DNA of 64,000 nucleotides from Nemophila menziesii (taxonomy: Eukaryota; Streptophyta; Magnoliopsida; Boraginales; Hydrophyllaceae). Below are positions 20,648 through 31,149 of this stretch, one piece after another (position 1 is the first letter of the stretch; the number at the start of each line of letters is the position of its first letter). The notes under the pieces are model-generated. The model was not told the origin of the DNA. It saw only the letters and a program-made list of their open reading frames with translations, and did no database searches. The position numbers and the translations under genes were made by a program. The stretch covers positions 4,508,501 to 4,572,500 of the forward strand of contig JARWIR010000035.1 in assembly GCA_029959085.1 (NCBI GenBank), read 5' to 3'.

Positions 20648-21964
20648 ATGACTAACAGAACCGGTGATTTCCGAAGAACTGCTTCTAGAAGAAAGACCAC
20701 CATTGGTGGTTCTCAAGAACAAGCTATTGAGATTCCTGATTCGCGTCCTAAACAAAAAATTAACGAAGTTAAGCTTGATTCTAAGAGAAAAGAAATCACG
20801 GGTCTCAAGAGAAGATTGATTGATGAGATTGAAAGTGAAAAGGAACCCGAAGAGGATATTGCGAAGAACATTGAGAAGGAAACTGAACAAGAGATTCCGG
20901 AAGCACCCGTTCAAAAACCTCCGCGTATGAAGATGTGGGCCCACAAGCCTAAGAGGGTTTACACTTGTTGGAATACTCAGGTTCGTGAAAGAATTGAATT
21001 TTTGAAATTTGGTGAGGAGACGAATTTTCCTAAGGGTATTATGAGTAGTGATTACAAGGAATATGCTGTGACATGTGCTAAGTTTGGTTGGAAAGAGTTA
21101 CAAGAAAGGAAGCTTGAGTTTATTCCTACTTTTGTGCGAGAATTTTACGAAGGTTTAGCAACCTCCCATGATGCCATTGATATCCGCAAAAAGGTAGTTC
21201 CTTTCTCTATTGAACGTATTCGGAAATCATTGAAACTACCCAACTTTTCTGGAACATGCCCCTTCCAAGAAATTCTTAATGACCCTTCTTTTGATTTTGA
21301 ATCCCTTTGGGGGACCGTGCTTGTTAATGGGACTAGCCCAATTCCTGAAGGTGAAAGGTATCCTGGACAGTTTTACAGCAGTAGTTTGACACCTCGTGCT
21401 AAGGTTTGGTCTCGTTTCGTAATACCCACTTTCTTTGGTATTAAACACACTTCCGAGTTGAAGAAAGAGCACGTATTTGTTATTAAGTGTATTTTGGAGG
21501 AGAAACCATTTGATGTTGCTAAGATCATTTATGATACAATCATGGAGTTCGAGAAATCACCAATGAAACAACAAAATCTGAAGTTTCCTTGTACTATTAC
21601 TCAGTTGTGTCTAGACGCAAAGATTCCGCGTAAGAACGTAGATATTGATACTGTTTCAGTTGGTGTGAGTATAGCTTTGAGCACAATCAAGAACATCCAT
21701 GAAGAGGCAACACGAGCTACAAGAAGTCCAAGAACTCCTCAATCAAAGAAAGCGAAAACTGTTCCTGCGTTGGAGTCCAAGATTCAGATGTTGGAAGAGA
21801 ATCAGGAGAAGATGATTGCTACCTTGGGAAACGTTACACAAGAATTGGACCTGCTTCGAAATTTAATCCTAGGCGTAAATACACTTCAAAACGCGATTTA
21901 TGATGCTGTTACGCGAGATAAAGGTCCAGAACGCAACACCGATAACCAGCCTCGCGCTGGTTAA
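20648..21964 (+). CDS. Post-pol ORF of element B, 'putative plant transposon protein' type (env position)
   Basis: 438 uninterrupted codons. The layout is that of the element A copy: basic N-terminus (RRTASRRK), 'VYTCWNTQVRERIEFLKFGEE', a central domain with 'SLTPRAKVWSRFVIPTFFGI', 'FVIKCILEEKPFDVAKIIYD' and 'PCTITQLCLDAKIP', then a coiled-coil-like segment and the tail NQPRAG. The two copies differ mostly in the first 100 residues. No signal peptide or transmembrane segment is seen. The family resembles the domain of unknown function found in the 3' ORF of Athila-like elements and in many plant transposon proteins; no activity can be stated. A subgenomic or spliced mRNA would be needed for its expression. 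Confidence 0.82.
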   Translation: MTNRTGDFRRTASRRKTTIGGSQEQAIEIPDSRPKQKINEVKLDSKRKEITGLKRRLIDEIESEKEPEEDIAKNIEKETEQEIPEAPVQKPPRMKMWAHKPKRVYTCWNTQVRERIEFLKFGEETNFPKGIMSSDYKEYAVTCAKFGWKELQERKLEFIPTFVREFYEGLATSHDAIDIRKKVVPFSIERIRKSLKLPNFSGTCPFQEILNDPSFDFESLWGTVLVNGTSPIPEGERYPGQFYSSSLTPRAKVWSRFVIPTFFGIKHTSELKKEHVFVIKCILEEKPFDVAKIIYDTIMEFEKSPMKQQNLKFPCTITQLCLDAKIPRKNVDIDTVSVGVSIALSTIKNIHEEATRATRSPRTPQSKKAKTVPALESKIQMLEENQEKMIATLGNVTQELDLLRNLILGVNTLQNAIYDAVTRDKGPERNTDNQPRAG

Positions 21965-23403
21965 GATACGTTTTCTAAACTTTCCTCTTAGTGTAGATTA
22001 GTTTAAATGCTTTATTGATTCTTTTCGAGTCGTGTGGACACGACTCATTTTTGAGTTTGGGGTGGGGTTCGTTGCCTCATCCCAGTTTTTATGTGTTATT
22101 TGCTTTATTTGCTTTCAATAAAAGAATTTTCGGAGTTGCGTTTGACTGTAGAAATTTTTAAATATCCCTTTAAGCATACTCTTGATAAATCTATGATAGT
22201 AAATAGTGGACTTCAGGGATTGATATAAAACGCACTTACAATTGCATGCGAACATAGGTAATTGATAGGAAAAATTAATGAACAATGCAAATGAAGTAAG
22301 CTTGTACTCAAGGAATATGTTTGGTGTGTAGAACGTGAAATCCTAATTAGTAGAGAACCCACCTAGATATGAACTAAAGACAAACTATGTACTTAGGAAA
22401 ATGATAGGGGCAGTTCTTTGTTAGCCATTTGTGCCTTTTTAGCCTTCTATCCCTTGTATTAATTATTATCCGTCTTAGCCCACTTTGAGCCTTTAGCCTT
22501 TTCTTTGTAGCCACGATATAAGCCATTATCCCTTAGATTATTAGGCATGACCATATGACCCGCACTTGAATCACAATCCTGAGACATGTCTCGAGCTTGA
22601 GTTTGGGGTGGTGGGACCACATATGGGGAATTTAATGGGTTGGGATCGATGTGCTTTGTATTGTAGCACAATTGCAGATGATATATACTTGTAACCCTTT
22701 GCCGGGAATGAGAAAAAGTGAAAAAGAAAGGAAAAAATAAAAAAATGAAAAATCCATACAGTAGGAACCGGGAACCCGGATTCATCAAAACCGGGAACCC
22801 GGTTTGCTTCTGTACAAAAAAAAAAAAAAAAAAGAAGAAAAGAAAAAGAAAAATATATGAAAAATACATCCGGCAAAGTGAAATTTTCTGAAAACCATCT
22901 TGTTTATAGTGGGTAGACATGGGACGCTAAATTGATGCGTATATGGGTGAGTGAGAACATCTTTTTGAGCGTTAACTCAAGCTCGAGGACAATGTTGATG
23001 GTAAGTGAGGAGAGAGCCAAAAGCTCACTTCAAATTTACCAAATATACATCCACACCCGTCCTTAAGCCAATATTATAACCGTAAAGACCTCGTGATTCC
23101 TAAGTGCATAGTGAATTTATTATTCTGTTGATAGGGAATATACTAGGTGGAGCGTTCAAAGCGAGTTAGGATTAATGACCACCCTATAGCCATCATACAG
23201 AGAGGAGTACAAGTGTAACCTTCAAGCATTGCGACTTTAATTCTATGATTGAGATTATTTATGTTTGATGTTGCATGATTAGTGTATGTGGATATTAGTT
23301 TCTAGAGTTTGCTATATGAGATTTATTTCGAGAATTGCTTTAGGGTTTATTTGCTAGCTTCTACTTGTTTATACGCGTACTTCTACCCCTTTGTTTTGTT
23401 TTA
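21965..23403 (+). other. 3' noncoding region of element B
   Basis: It contains hairpin GAGTCGTG-TGGA-CACGACTC (22027-22046) followed by TTGAGTTTGGGGT (22051-22063), palindrome GAGACATGTCTC (22581-22592) followed by the same motif (22597-22609), one pair of CCGGGAACCCGG palindromes (22767-22803), and an A-rich tract (22816-22835). The minus-strand ORFs here run through that tract and have no counterpart that looks coding. Confidence 0.7.
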
Positions 23404-23439
23404 CTTTGTCGGGACGACAAAGGTTTGAGTTGGGGGTCT
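23404..23439 (+). promoter_or_regulatory. Polypurine tract and upstream hairpin of element B
   Basis: CTTTGTCG-GGA-CGACAAAG (23404-23422), then GAGTTGGGGGTCT (23427-23439), directly before the 3' LTR. It is the expected primer for plus-strand DNA synthesis. Confidence 0.85.
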
Positions 23440-25002
23440 TGATGTCTCCCTAATTGTTCTTATTTTCGACCCTTGGGAGACATCATTTTTGGTGTTTATT
23501 TACTTAAATTGATAGACTTTTGGACTTAATATGCAATAATCCGGAATTACCTTTTTATTTCTAGCATTTTTAATTTATTAAACTTTTGCGCGTAATATTG
23601 GTATTTTTAGTGTAAAGTTTACAGGTTTGAGATGTTAGCTAGGAGAGGAATCCGAGGAGAAAGTCAAAGATCGTGAATTAGAGTCAAGACTTGAAGATAA
23701 ATCCTGAAGATATTATTTTTTAGAGCTAAAAATCCATTTCCCAGGCCATAGATTGCTGATTTCGAGGTGCTTAAGCGATGATTTAGCTGTTGACCTTTGA
23801 AGAGAAATCATTCCTTATCGAGTTACGGAACTTTAGCAACTGGAATGAGGTCAATCGGAGTTGTAACGCATCGGGAAAAGCCGTTTTAGTGAAGGTGTAT
23901 CAGCAGTTACGGGATTTTGGGCTTGGAAATTGGGCTTGGACATTTAATTAGTCTTTTATTTTCTGGTCCAAGCCCTAGTCCGAATTTATGCTTATAAAAG
24001 GAGGTCTGGACTTCTATTTTTCACACAATTCACATTCCACAAGATTAAACACCAGAGAGAAGCAACAGAAGGAAGAAAGAAGAAGCTACAAGAGTTGGAG
24101 TGGGTCTATAGCTCCGTTCGTAGTCATGCCAATTCCAGAATTTAGGTTCTTTTTATATTTTAATTTTGTAAACAATATGAATTCCATTTCTTTTAATTTA
24201 GTTTTTAATTTCAATATGAGCTAAGCTTTTCATAGTGCTTGAGAACAAACAATGGGTGAATCTTAATTTTATGAAATAACGAATGTTGAATCTGGGTTTA
24301 TATTAAATTAAATTAGATTGGGTTTATTACTCTTTTCGATAATTTGTGATTATTTACTGATTTTAGAGTCGCGAACTAAAATTAGGTATTAGTATCTAGG
24401 CTATTCCATATATGTGGCGTGTGGATCATCCTGACGGAGGGTTTAGGTACAGAATTAATTATTCAATCTAGGATAAAAGCTATTGATTCTGACGAACTTA
24501 GCTAATTCTAGGGCCAATGAGGTAAAACACTTAAACATCCAACGGTGGATCATATTTACCCTGACGGGACTAGTGACACTTTAGGATCGCCTTATAGTCC
24601 ACCCTGACGGGGGTATAAGGAATTTAGAATCCCGACCATTTTAACTGACCGATTTAGCCCTTAAACAACATAAGTTAGGAAGTAAGATTAGGAGGATCCT
24701 TGCGTTCTCAAGTACTACATCTCATATTGCGTTTTCACTTATTTTACTTGCGTCTTAGTTTCTACTTGCATTTAATTATTTGTCTTTTATTCATTAGCTT
24801 TAATCAACAAAATCAAACAAACATTTTATTATCTTTTATTTTTCATAAGTGCATCAATCACTACTTGCTAAATGTTGTGATCAACCATCCGTCCTTGGAA
24901 CGAATCTGTATTATCATACATACTACTTGGGACAACCGTACACTTGCGGTTGTGGTTCGATTAGCATTTGCATTTATTTTTAGAACACACAAAGGACCAC
25001 CA
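23440..25002 (+). repeat. 3' LTR of element B
   Basis: 1563 bp, TG...CA, about 99% identical to 12199-13761 by eye (about 16 substitutions, no length change). It is followed by the CTTGG target duplication and then by element A gag on the minus strand. Confidence 0.95.
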
Positions 25003-26765
25003 CTTGGCCTCACTATTTCTTCAACCTCACTATCTTTCTCATTCTCTTTCTCACCCACTTCCTTTTCTTTTCTTGGAACTTCTTTTTCTTTCATAACGGG
25101 AAAAGGAGGTGGATGAAGGTTCTTACCACTTCTTAATGTAACAGCCTTGCAATCTTCATGTTGTCTCGGATTTTCTGTGTCACTAGGGAGTTGTCCTTGT
25201 GGACGCTGATTAAGATGTTTTGCAAATTGCTCCATTTGATTCTGTATTAATTTCATATTTGCTTCTGACGCTTGTTGACGTTCCATAGCTTGTGTTTGAA
25301 GAGCAATCAAACTTTCAACGGTTTTCTGAAGGGTAACTACTCCTTCTTGTGGATGGGCAGGTAAGGCTTTTTGGTTCAATGTTTCATCGTAAGTATTCTG
25401 AGGAGCTTGTCTTTGTACATAATTACCCTGATTCTGTCCTCCTTGATAATTGTTGTGTGGTCTTGGATTATAGTTGTTACCTTGGGGACGCGGCTGATAC
25501 GCATATGTAGGATTGGCTGCCCCATTAGGATTTGAGTATTGAAACCCAGGATGGTTTCTGTTAGGCTGATATCCATTACCACTCGAATTGAAGTTACCTC
25601 TATTGGACACAAACATCACAGGTTCTTGGTTATTCGGACAACTTTCCTCATCATGATCATCTACCCTGCAAATCGAACACATATAAACCTCTTGTGCAGC
25701 TTGAACAGCTACCTTCTTACCCGAAAATCCTTCTTTTACAGCTAAAGTAAGCTGTTTCAACTGTTTCTCTATAGTAGTCTGAATCTTATTCTCAAGCGTA
25801 GCAATTTTCTCTTCCATATTAATATTATTCACTCCTTTAACCGGTGTTCTTACTGAATTCCACCCAACTTCATTCTTGACTGTTCTCTCTAAAATAATTT
25901 TAGCATGAGCGGGTTGAACTTGATGAAAACCTGCACCACATAACAAATCCAACTTCTCTCTCGAAGTCCCATCAAGGCCTCTATAAAAGATTTTTAGCTG
26001 TTGTTGTTCTGAAAAGCCATGATTGGGGACTCTACGTAAACACATCTGAAATCTTGTCCAACTCTTACCCAAAGTTTTATCATATTCTTGATGGAAATGT
26101 GTTAATTCTAATTCAGCATCTAACCTCATGTTACTTGGATAATATCTGTCGAAGAAAGCAGTCTCTAATTGGTCCCAGTTTGTTATCTTCGTAGGATCTT
26201 GTGTATCGTGCCATTCACTCGCTCCATCAATAACGAAAAATTTAAACGCAGCGAAATACATCTGTTCTCTTGAAACTCCTTGTGTGATATAAGAATCACA
26301 TATCTGTTTGAATTTCTGTACCGCTCTAAGAGGATCTTCTCCTACTCTATCACGAAAATTTCCAAAATTTTGAAATTGAGCTATCATACCCGAATCTGGA
26401 TGAACCCTCGGGACATTTATATCTGGAGCACCTACTCCTATAGCAGGAGCACGGAATGGAACTTCTGGTAGACCATTAGTAAACCACAGATCTTGATTCA
26501 TTACTATCTGGACTTGAGGATTAGGATTCACTGGTGGAATTGGAGGAATAACGCCTGGAGCCAAAGGTTGGCCATTTGCGCCTAGTTGACCTTGTCCATT
26601 ATTTTGTTGATTATGAAGATTAATCTCCTCTATTTTGTTAATTAATTCTTCTACCTCTAAAGCTTTTTGTTCTCTCCTTCTCTTGTTAGCAAGTCTGATC
26701 AACGATTCTGGATTACTAAGGATCGGAGGTGTTGGCTCTAGATCCTTGAATAGCCTTCTTCGCAT
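25003..26765 (-). pseudogene. Element A gag, 5' part, cut by insertion of element B
   Basis: The gag ORF starts at 26765 (MRRRLFKDLEPTPP) and is open to the B insertion at 25003. It has a proline-rich N-terminus, the gag capsid domain ('AAFKFFVIDGASEWHDTQDP', 'FFDRYYPSNMRLDAELE'), a CCHC zinc knuckle ('CSICRVDDHDEESC'), an Asn/Gln/Gly-rich stretch and a charged linker ending EEIVRP. The open frame runs 142 nt further into the LTR of B (to 24861), which is an artefact. The true continuation lies at 12193 and below. Apart from the insertion this part has no stop, unlike gag of element B. Confidence 0.9.
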
Positions 26766-26876
26766 ACACCAAACCTAAAAACCTGAAAAAGCTAAACAAA
26801 CAAAAAGCGTAAAACTGATAAAATAAAGTAAATGCAACTATCACTAAAGGATAAACACCGTGGTCACACGCTACAG

Positions 26877-26894
26877 TCCCCGGCAGCGGCGCCA
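26877..26894 (-). promoter_or_regulatory. Primer binding site of element A (tRNA-Asp type)
   Basis: On the minus strand it reads TGGCGCCGCTGCCGGGGA, 6 nt from the end of the 5' LTR. It is the same as in elements B and G. Confidence 0.85.
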
Positions 26895-26900
26895 AAAACT

Positions 26901-28461
26901 TGGTGGTCCTTTGTGTGTTCTAAATAAATGCAAATAATAATCGAACCACAACCGCAAGTGTACGGTTGTCCCAAGTAGTATAACTGATAAAACAGATTCG
27001 TTCTAAGGACGGGATGGTTGACTATAATGTTTAACAAATAATGATTTATTGCACTTATGAAAACAAGTAAATAAAATATGTTTGTTTGGTTTTTGATATT
27101 AAAGCTACTGAATGAAAGACAAATTATAAATGCAAGTAAAAGCTAAGACGCAAGTAAAGAGATGAAAGACGCAATATGGGAAGTAGCACTTGAGAACGCA
27201 AGGATCCTCCCAATCCTATTTCCTAACTTATGTTGTTTAAGGGCTAAATTGGTCGATTACAATGGTCGGGATTCTAAATTCCTTATACCCCCGTCAGGGT
27301 GGACTATAAGGCGATCCTAGAGTGTCACTAGTCCCGTCAGGGTAAATATGATCCACTTTTGGATGTTTAAGTTTTTATTACCTCATTGGCCCTAGATTTA
27401 GCTAAGTTCGTCAGAATCAATAGCTTCTATCCTAGATTGAATAAATGGTTCCGTATTTAAACCCTCCGTCAGGATGATCCAATCGCCACTAATTGGAATA
27501 GCCTAAATACTAACACCTGTCCCTAGTTCATGACACTAAAAACAGCAAATATGCTCAATTTATAGAAAAGAGTAAAAGACATAATCTAGTTTAATTTAAC
27601 AGAAACCCAAATTCAACATTAGAAATTCAATAAGATTGGGATTCACCCATTAATTGTTCTCAAGCACTATGAAATGTTTAGCTCATATTAAAAAGAAAAA
27701 CTAAATTAAATGTAATGGAATTCATATTTGATTACAAAATTAAAATTGAAAGAAACCTAATTTCCGGAGTTGGAATGACTGAGAACGGAGATATAGACCC
27801 TCTCCAGTTCTTGCAGCTTCTTCTTTCTTCCTTCTGTTGCTTCTCTCTGATGTTTAATCTTGTGGAATGTGAATTGTGTGTAAAATAGAAGTCCAGACCT
27901 CCTTTTATAAGTGCAAAATCGGATTTGGACCTAGACTTTTAATTAAATGAAATATTAAAGGCCCAAGTCCACTAACTTAGCCCAAAATCCCGTAACTTCT
28001 GATATACCTTCACTAAAACGGCTTTTCCCGATTCGTTATGACTCAAATTGACCTCATTCCAGTTGCTAAAGTTCCGTAACTCGATGGGGAGCGTATTCTC
28101 TTCAACGGTCAGCGGCTAAATCATCGCTTAAGTACCTCGAAATCAGCAATCTATGGCCTGGAAAATGGATTTTCAGCTCTAAAAATAATATCTTCGGGAT
28201 TTATCTTCAAGTCTAGACTCTATCTCTTGATCTTTGACTCTCTTCTCGGATTCCACTCCTAGCTAATAATCAAAACCTACAAACTTTCCACTAAAACATA
28301 CAAGATTACGCGCAAAAGTTTAATAAATCAAAATTACTAGAAATAAAATGGAAATTCCGGATTATTGCATTTTTAACTCAAAAGTCTATTATAATAATCA
28401 AATAAACATAAAAAATGATGTCTCCCAAGGGTCGAAAATAAGAACAATTAGAGAGACATCA
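26901..28461 (-). repeat. 5' LTR of element A
   Basis: 1561 bp, the same length as the 3' LTR at 2849-4409 and differing at about 36 positions. TATA box at 27903-27909 (minus strand TATAAAA). The terminus at 28461 is followed by the TTAAT duplication. Confidence 0.93.
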
Positions 28462-28466
28462 TTAAT
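28462..28466. repeat. Target-site duplication of element A, right copy (TTAAT)
   Basis: Identical to 2844-2848 on the other side of the 25.6-kb nest. Confidence 0.9.
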
Positions 28467-28874
28467 CAAATTTAAAAATGAAATTTCGTGTTTCTACTCA
28501 CCATATTTAAAATTAAAAATATATACATTAATTTACTTATTTAATTTACCCAAAAATCAACTTATATTAATATTTCATTTTACTTGTTAAGAAAAAATTA
28601 TCTTTTCTCTACTATATTTTTGTCATAATTTTGTATTTACAAGAAATAGTAATTAAGATACCTTAGAAGTGTGGCACATGATATTCGTTAACCAGTGTTT
28701 GAGAAGATAAAGCTACTAATTTTAATTAAATTTTTCTTTAACAATAATGGCAAAATTATATGTCGTTATGTGTTTCTCTATTATTTTAACCATATTTTTT
28801 TCTTCTTTTTATTAGATAATAATTTTTAAAAACCAAGAAAATTAATCTATAATTTCCTAATATAAGTCTATAGT
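28467..28874. other. AT-rich DNA between elements A and C
   Basis: Very AT-rich, with no coding potential or repeat structure that I recognise. It is the continuation of the DNA at 2113-2843 before element A inserted. Confidence 0.4.
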
Positions 28875-29529
28875 TTACAAATATATCGTAACTCTTTGTC
28901 GGGGTAAAAGTAAATGAAAAAAAAGAGTAGAAAAGAAAAAGGTATGAGAAAAAGTGGTATGGCATCTCACCTCAAAAACGGAGTCATAACCAACTTAGAA
29001 AAAATATCAATGAAAAAATTGAAAAGATTTGGACCGGCAAAGTGGAATTTGTCATGTAAACATCATAAAAGGTTTCATTTGGGTTATTTGGGGATACAAA
29101 TCAAAGCAACAAAATTGGGTTGAGTGAAAATATCTTCGAGTGAAACTCAAGCTTTAGGGCAATTAGTTGATGGAATATGAGAAGAGACCCAAAATATCAC
29201 TTTTCATTATCCAAATATATCATACTGTCCTTAAGCCAATATTATAACCGTAAAGACCTTAGAATTTCTAGCTATTTGGTTGAGGAACAATGACTCAATT
29301 ATGAAATAGTTGAGTGAACCATTGGATACGATATTAGGACCTCTAACCACCCTACGTTATCACGACCTGAGTCGAATACCTCTCCTTCTGGCATTGTGAA
29401 GTTAATTAGGACCTGAATTTATGGATTGTTGATTATGTATATATTAAGCATGTTTGTGCATTATTTCTTTAACATAACTGCATGAGACTTTTTTTGGATA
29501 TTTTGCTCTAGGATCATTTATTATTTTCT

Positions 29530-29635
29530 CTTCTTCTTCTTCTTCTTCTTCTTCTTCTTCTTCTTCTTCTTCTTCTTCTTCTTCTTCTTCTTCTTCTTCT
29601 TCTTCTTCTTCTTCTTCTTCTTCTTCGCTTTCTAT
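29530..29635 (+). repeat. (CTT)n microsatellite, about 35 units
   Basis: An uninterrupted CTT/TTC run of about 106 bp inside the 3' noncoding end of element C. Elements A and B have only a short pyrimidine-rich stretch at the matching place, so the expansion is later. Confidence 0.95.
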
Positions 29636-29670
29636 ATTTTTTGTTTAATACTCTACTATTCTTATTTTCA

Positions 29671-29706
29671 TTGTATCGGGACGATACAACTTTGAGTTGG
29701 GGGCAT
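29671..29706 (+). promoter_or_regulatory. Polypurine tract and covarying hairpin of element C
   Basis: TTGTATCG-GGA-CGATACAA (29671-29689) and then GAGTTGGGGGCAT before the LTR. The loop GGA and the closing CG pairs match elements A and B. Three of eight pairs differ in sequence but still pair. Confidence 0.8.
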
Positions 29707-31125
29707 TGATGTCTCCCTATTTTTGATATATTAATCTATACTTGAGACATCATTTTAGTGATATTTATATTTAATTTCAATATTTTCCCCATTTATTCAT
29801 ATTTCACACTTCCTTGTCTTGTTTTAGGTTTTTTGATATTTTGTGAGGTTTTGCGTGCTATTTGTGTAGCACTTAGGTATATGGAAGCTAATACACCTGT
29901 GGAAACTGATTTGAAGTGGAAAAGTAAATGAAATCTGTTAGTCAAAGTAAAAAAAGATAAGTTTGGATATATTTTGAAAGTGGAGAAGCTGCCGAAATGC
30001 ACATACGTCCACTAATTAATTTGCTGCAGAAAATCGGCTTGGTATAAGGAGGATCTTTTTATGTGACCAAATAGACTTTCAAACATGTTCGTTCCCTATA
30101 AGGAACATAAAATTATGATACGTAACGAAGGAGATATGACCAAATCAATATCTGCAAAAGTTTATCTTGTCCTATAATTTAGAGACTCAAATTTTGGTAA
30201 GATTAGGACTCCTTAACTTGGGGATTACGCCATATTTTGACCAAGTGCCTATATATATATATATCCGTTCGTACCTTAGATAAATCATCCAAGTCCCTAA
30301 TCGTCTAAAGACCAATAGGAAGCCTAGATCAAGAAAGACGAAGAGAAGAAGAAGTTTGTAAGCTGGTCATGCCATTCCAACCCTTCCCGTTTGTAATTTA
30401 GTATTCTTATTTATTTTTTATAACTCAATTCATTTAGCTTGAGATTGGCATATGGGAATGAACCCTAGACTTGTTTTATATGTTATTTAATTTGGGATGT
30501 CCTTTTACATTTTATTGAATTTAGTAGTGATATCTCTATATTATGTATTTTGAATCAATGTATGTAGTTCTTGCGAGGCGCACGTATTGGACTACTATAG
30601 TAATTGAGTTCACATCCAAAAGGGGGATTCAATTATTGGAAAACACCACATAGTTGTCTAGTGTGTGGTAGTGATCTTGCCTAATTAAATAGTCATTAGG
30701 GTTTAATTTAACCACCAAGTTTTGAGCGTTCTAAGTCCACCCGGAATGGGGTTAGGAGGAATTTAGAATTCCGGTTATTGTATATCATACTATTCTTCAT
30801 TAGGTAGTGGAGATTACTTGCTAGTTCTCAAGCTAAAATATCACAAACTTCTATCCATCCAATTGTACTTCCTTGTCTTTAATTATTTCTGTTTAGAGTA
30901 ATAAAAACCAAATAAATATTTAAGAGTCCTTCCATTTCAGCATATTATTCTTCTAGCTTCTTTTATTTTCACTTTATATTTGCATTCGTAGTCTCTGAGG
31001 ATGGATTATACTTATCGTTAAAACTTGCATACGATCTGTGATACTTGTAGTGAGTAACGTGTTTTGTTAGGGTGCTATTTCTTATCTTTATTTATCATTA
31101 TTTTATCACACCCTAACTGATGTCA
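29707..31125 (+). repeat. LTR of element C
   Basis: 1419 bp from TGATGTCTCCC to ...CTGATGTCA. It starts with a 9-bp inverted repeat (TGATGTCTC/GAGACATCA, 29707-29752). It is followed by a primer site and gag, yet preceded by a polypurine tract, so it has internal sequence on both sides. It shares its last third with the partial LTR at 41614-42065 and, more distantly, with 39258-40792. Confidence 0.85.
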
Positions 31126-31131
31126 AGTTTT

Positions 31132-31149
31132 TGGCGCCGCTGCCGGAGA
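31132..31149 (+). promoter_or_regulatory. Primer binding site of element C
   Basis: TGGCGCCGCTGCCGGAGA, one base different from elements A, B and G. Confidence 0.75.

Larger units (their letters stand above)
12199..25002 (+). mobile_element. Element B: full-length Athila-type Ty3/gypsy retrotransposon nested in element A
   Basis: Order on the plus strand: 5' LTR (12199-13761), primer site (13768-13785), gag, protease, RT, RNase H, integrase (to 19487), palindrome array, env-position ORF (20648-21964), 3' noncoding region, polypurine tract (23427-23439) and 3' LTR (23440-25002); 12804 bp in total. The LTRs are both 1563 bp and differ at about 16 positions by eye (1.0%), so the insertion is young and younger than A. 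gag has two stops. Protease, RNase H and integrase each carry a frameshifting deletion of about 13, 35 and 1 nt. The env-position ORF is intact. Confidence 0.95.
2849..28461 (-). mobile_element. Element A: full-length Athila-type Ty3/gypsy retrotransposon, split by element B
   Basis: Read on the minus strand the order is 5' LTR (26901-28461), tRNA-Asp-type primer site, gag (25003-26765), then element B (12199-25002) as an insertion, the rest of gag and protease, RT, RNase H, integrase (8325-12193), a palindrome-rich spacer, the env-position ORF (5903-7222), a 3' noncoding region, polypurine tract and 3' LTR (2849-4409). Without B it is about 12.8 kb, normal for Athila. The LTRs are each 1561 bp and differ at about 36 positions by eye (2.3%). 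The TTAAT duplications prove both ends. Five single-base stops and one frameshift break gag-pol, so it is not autonomous. Confidence 0.93.
28875..29706 (+). mobile_element. 3' noncoding end of an older Athila-type element (C group)
   Basis: Homologous in order to 22685-23439 of element B: 'aactctttgtcggggtaaaag', 'ccggcaaagtggaattt', 'ccttaagccaatattataacc' (28875-29240 region), ending in a hairpin and polypurine tract directly before an LTR at 29707. Nothing of the env-position ORF is found upstream; the homology simply starts at about 28875. Confidence 0.75.

Noticed and set aside
24861..25002. C-terminal extension of the element A gag frame
   Set aside because: It reads antisense into the 3' LTR of element B; the frame is open there by chance. 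Gag of A continues at 12193 instead.
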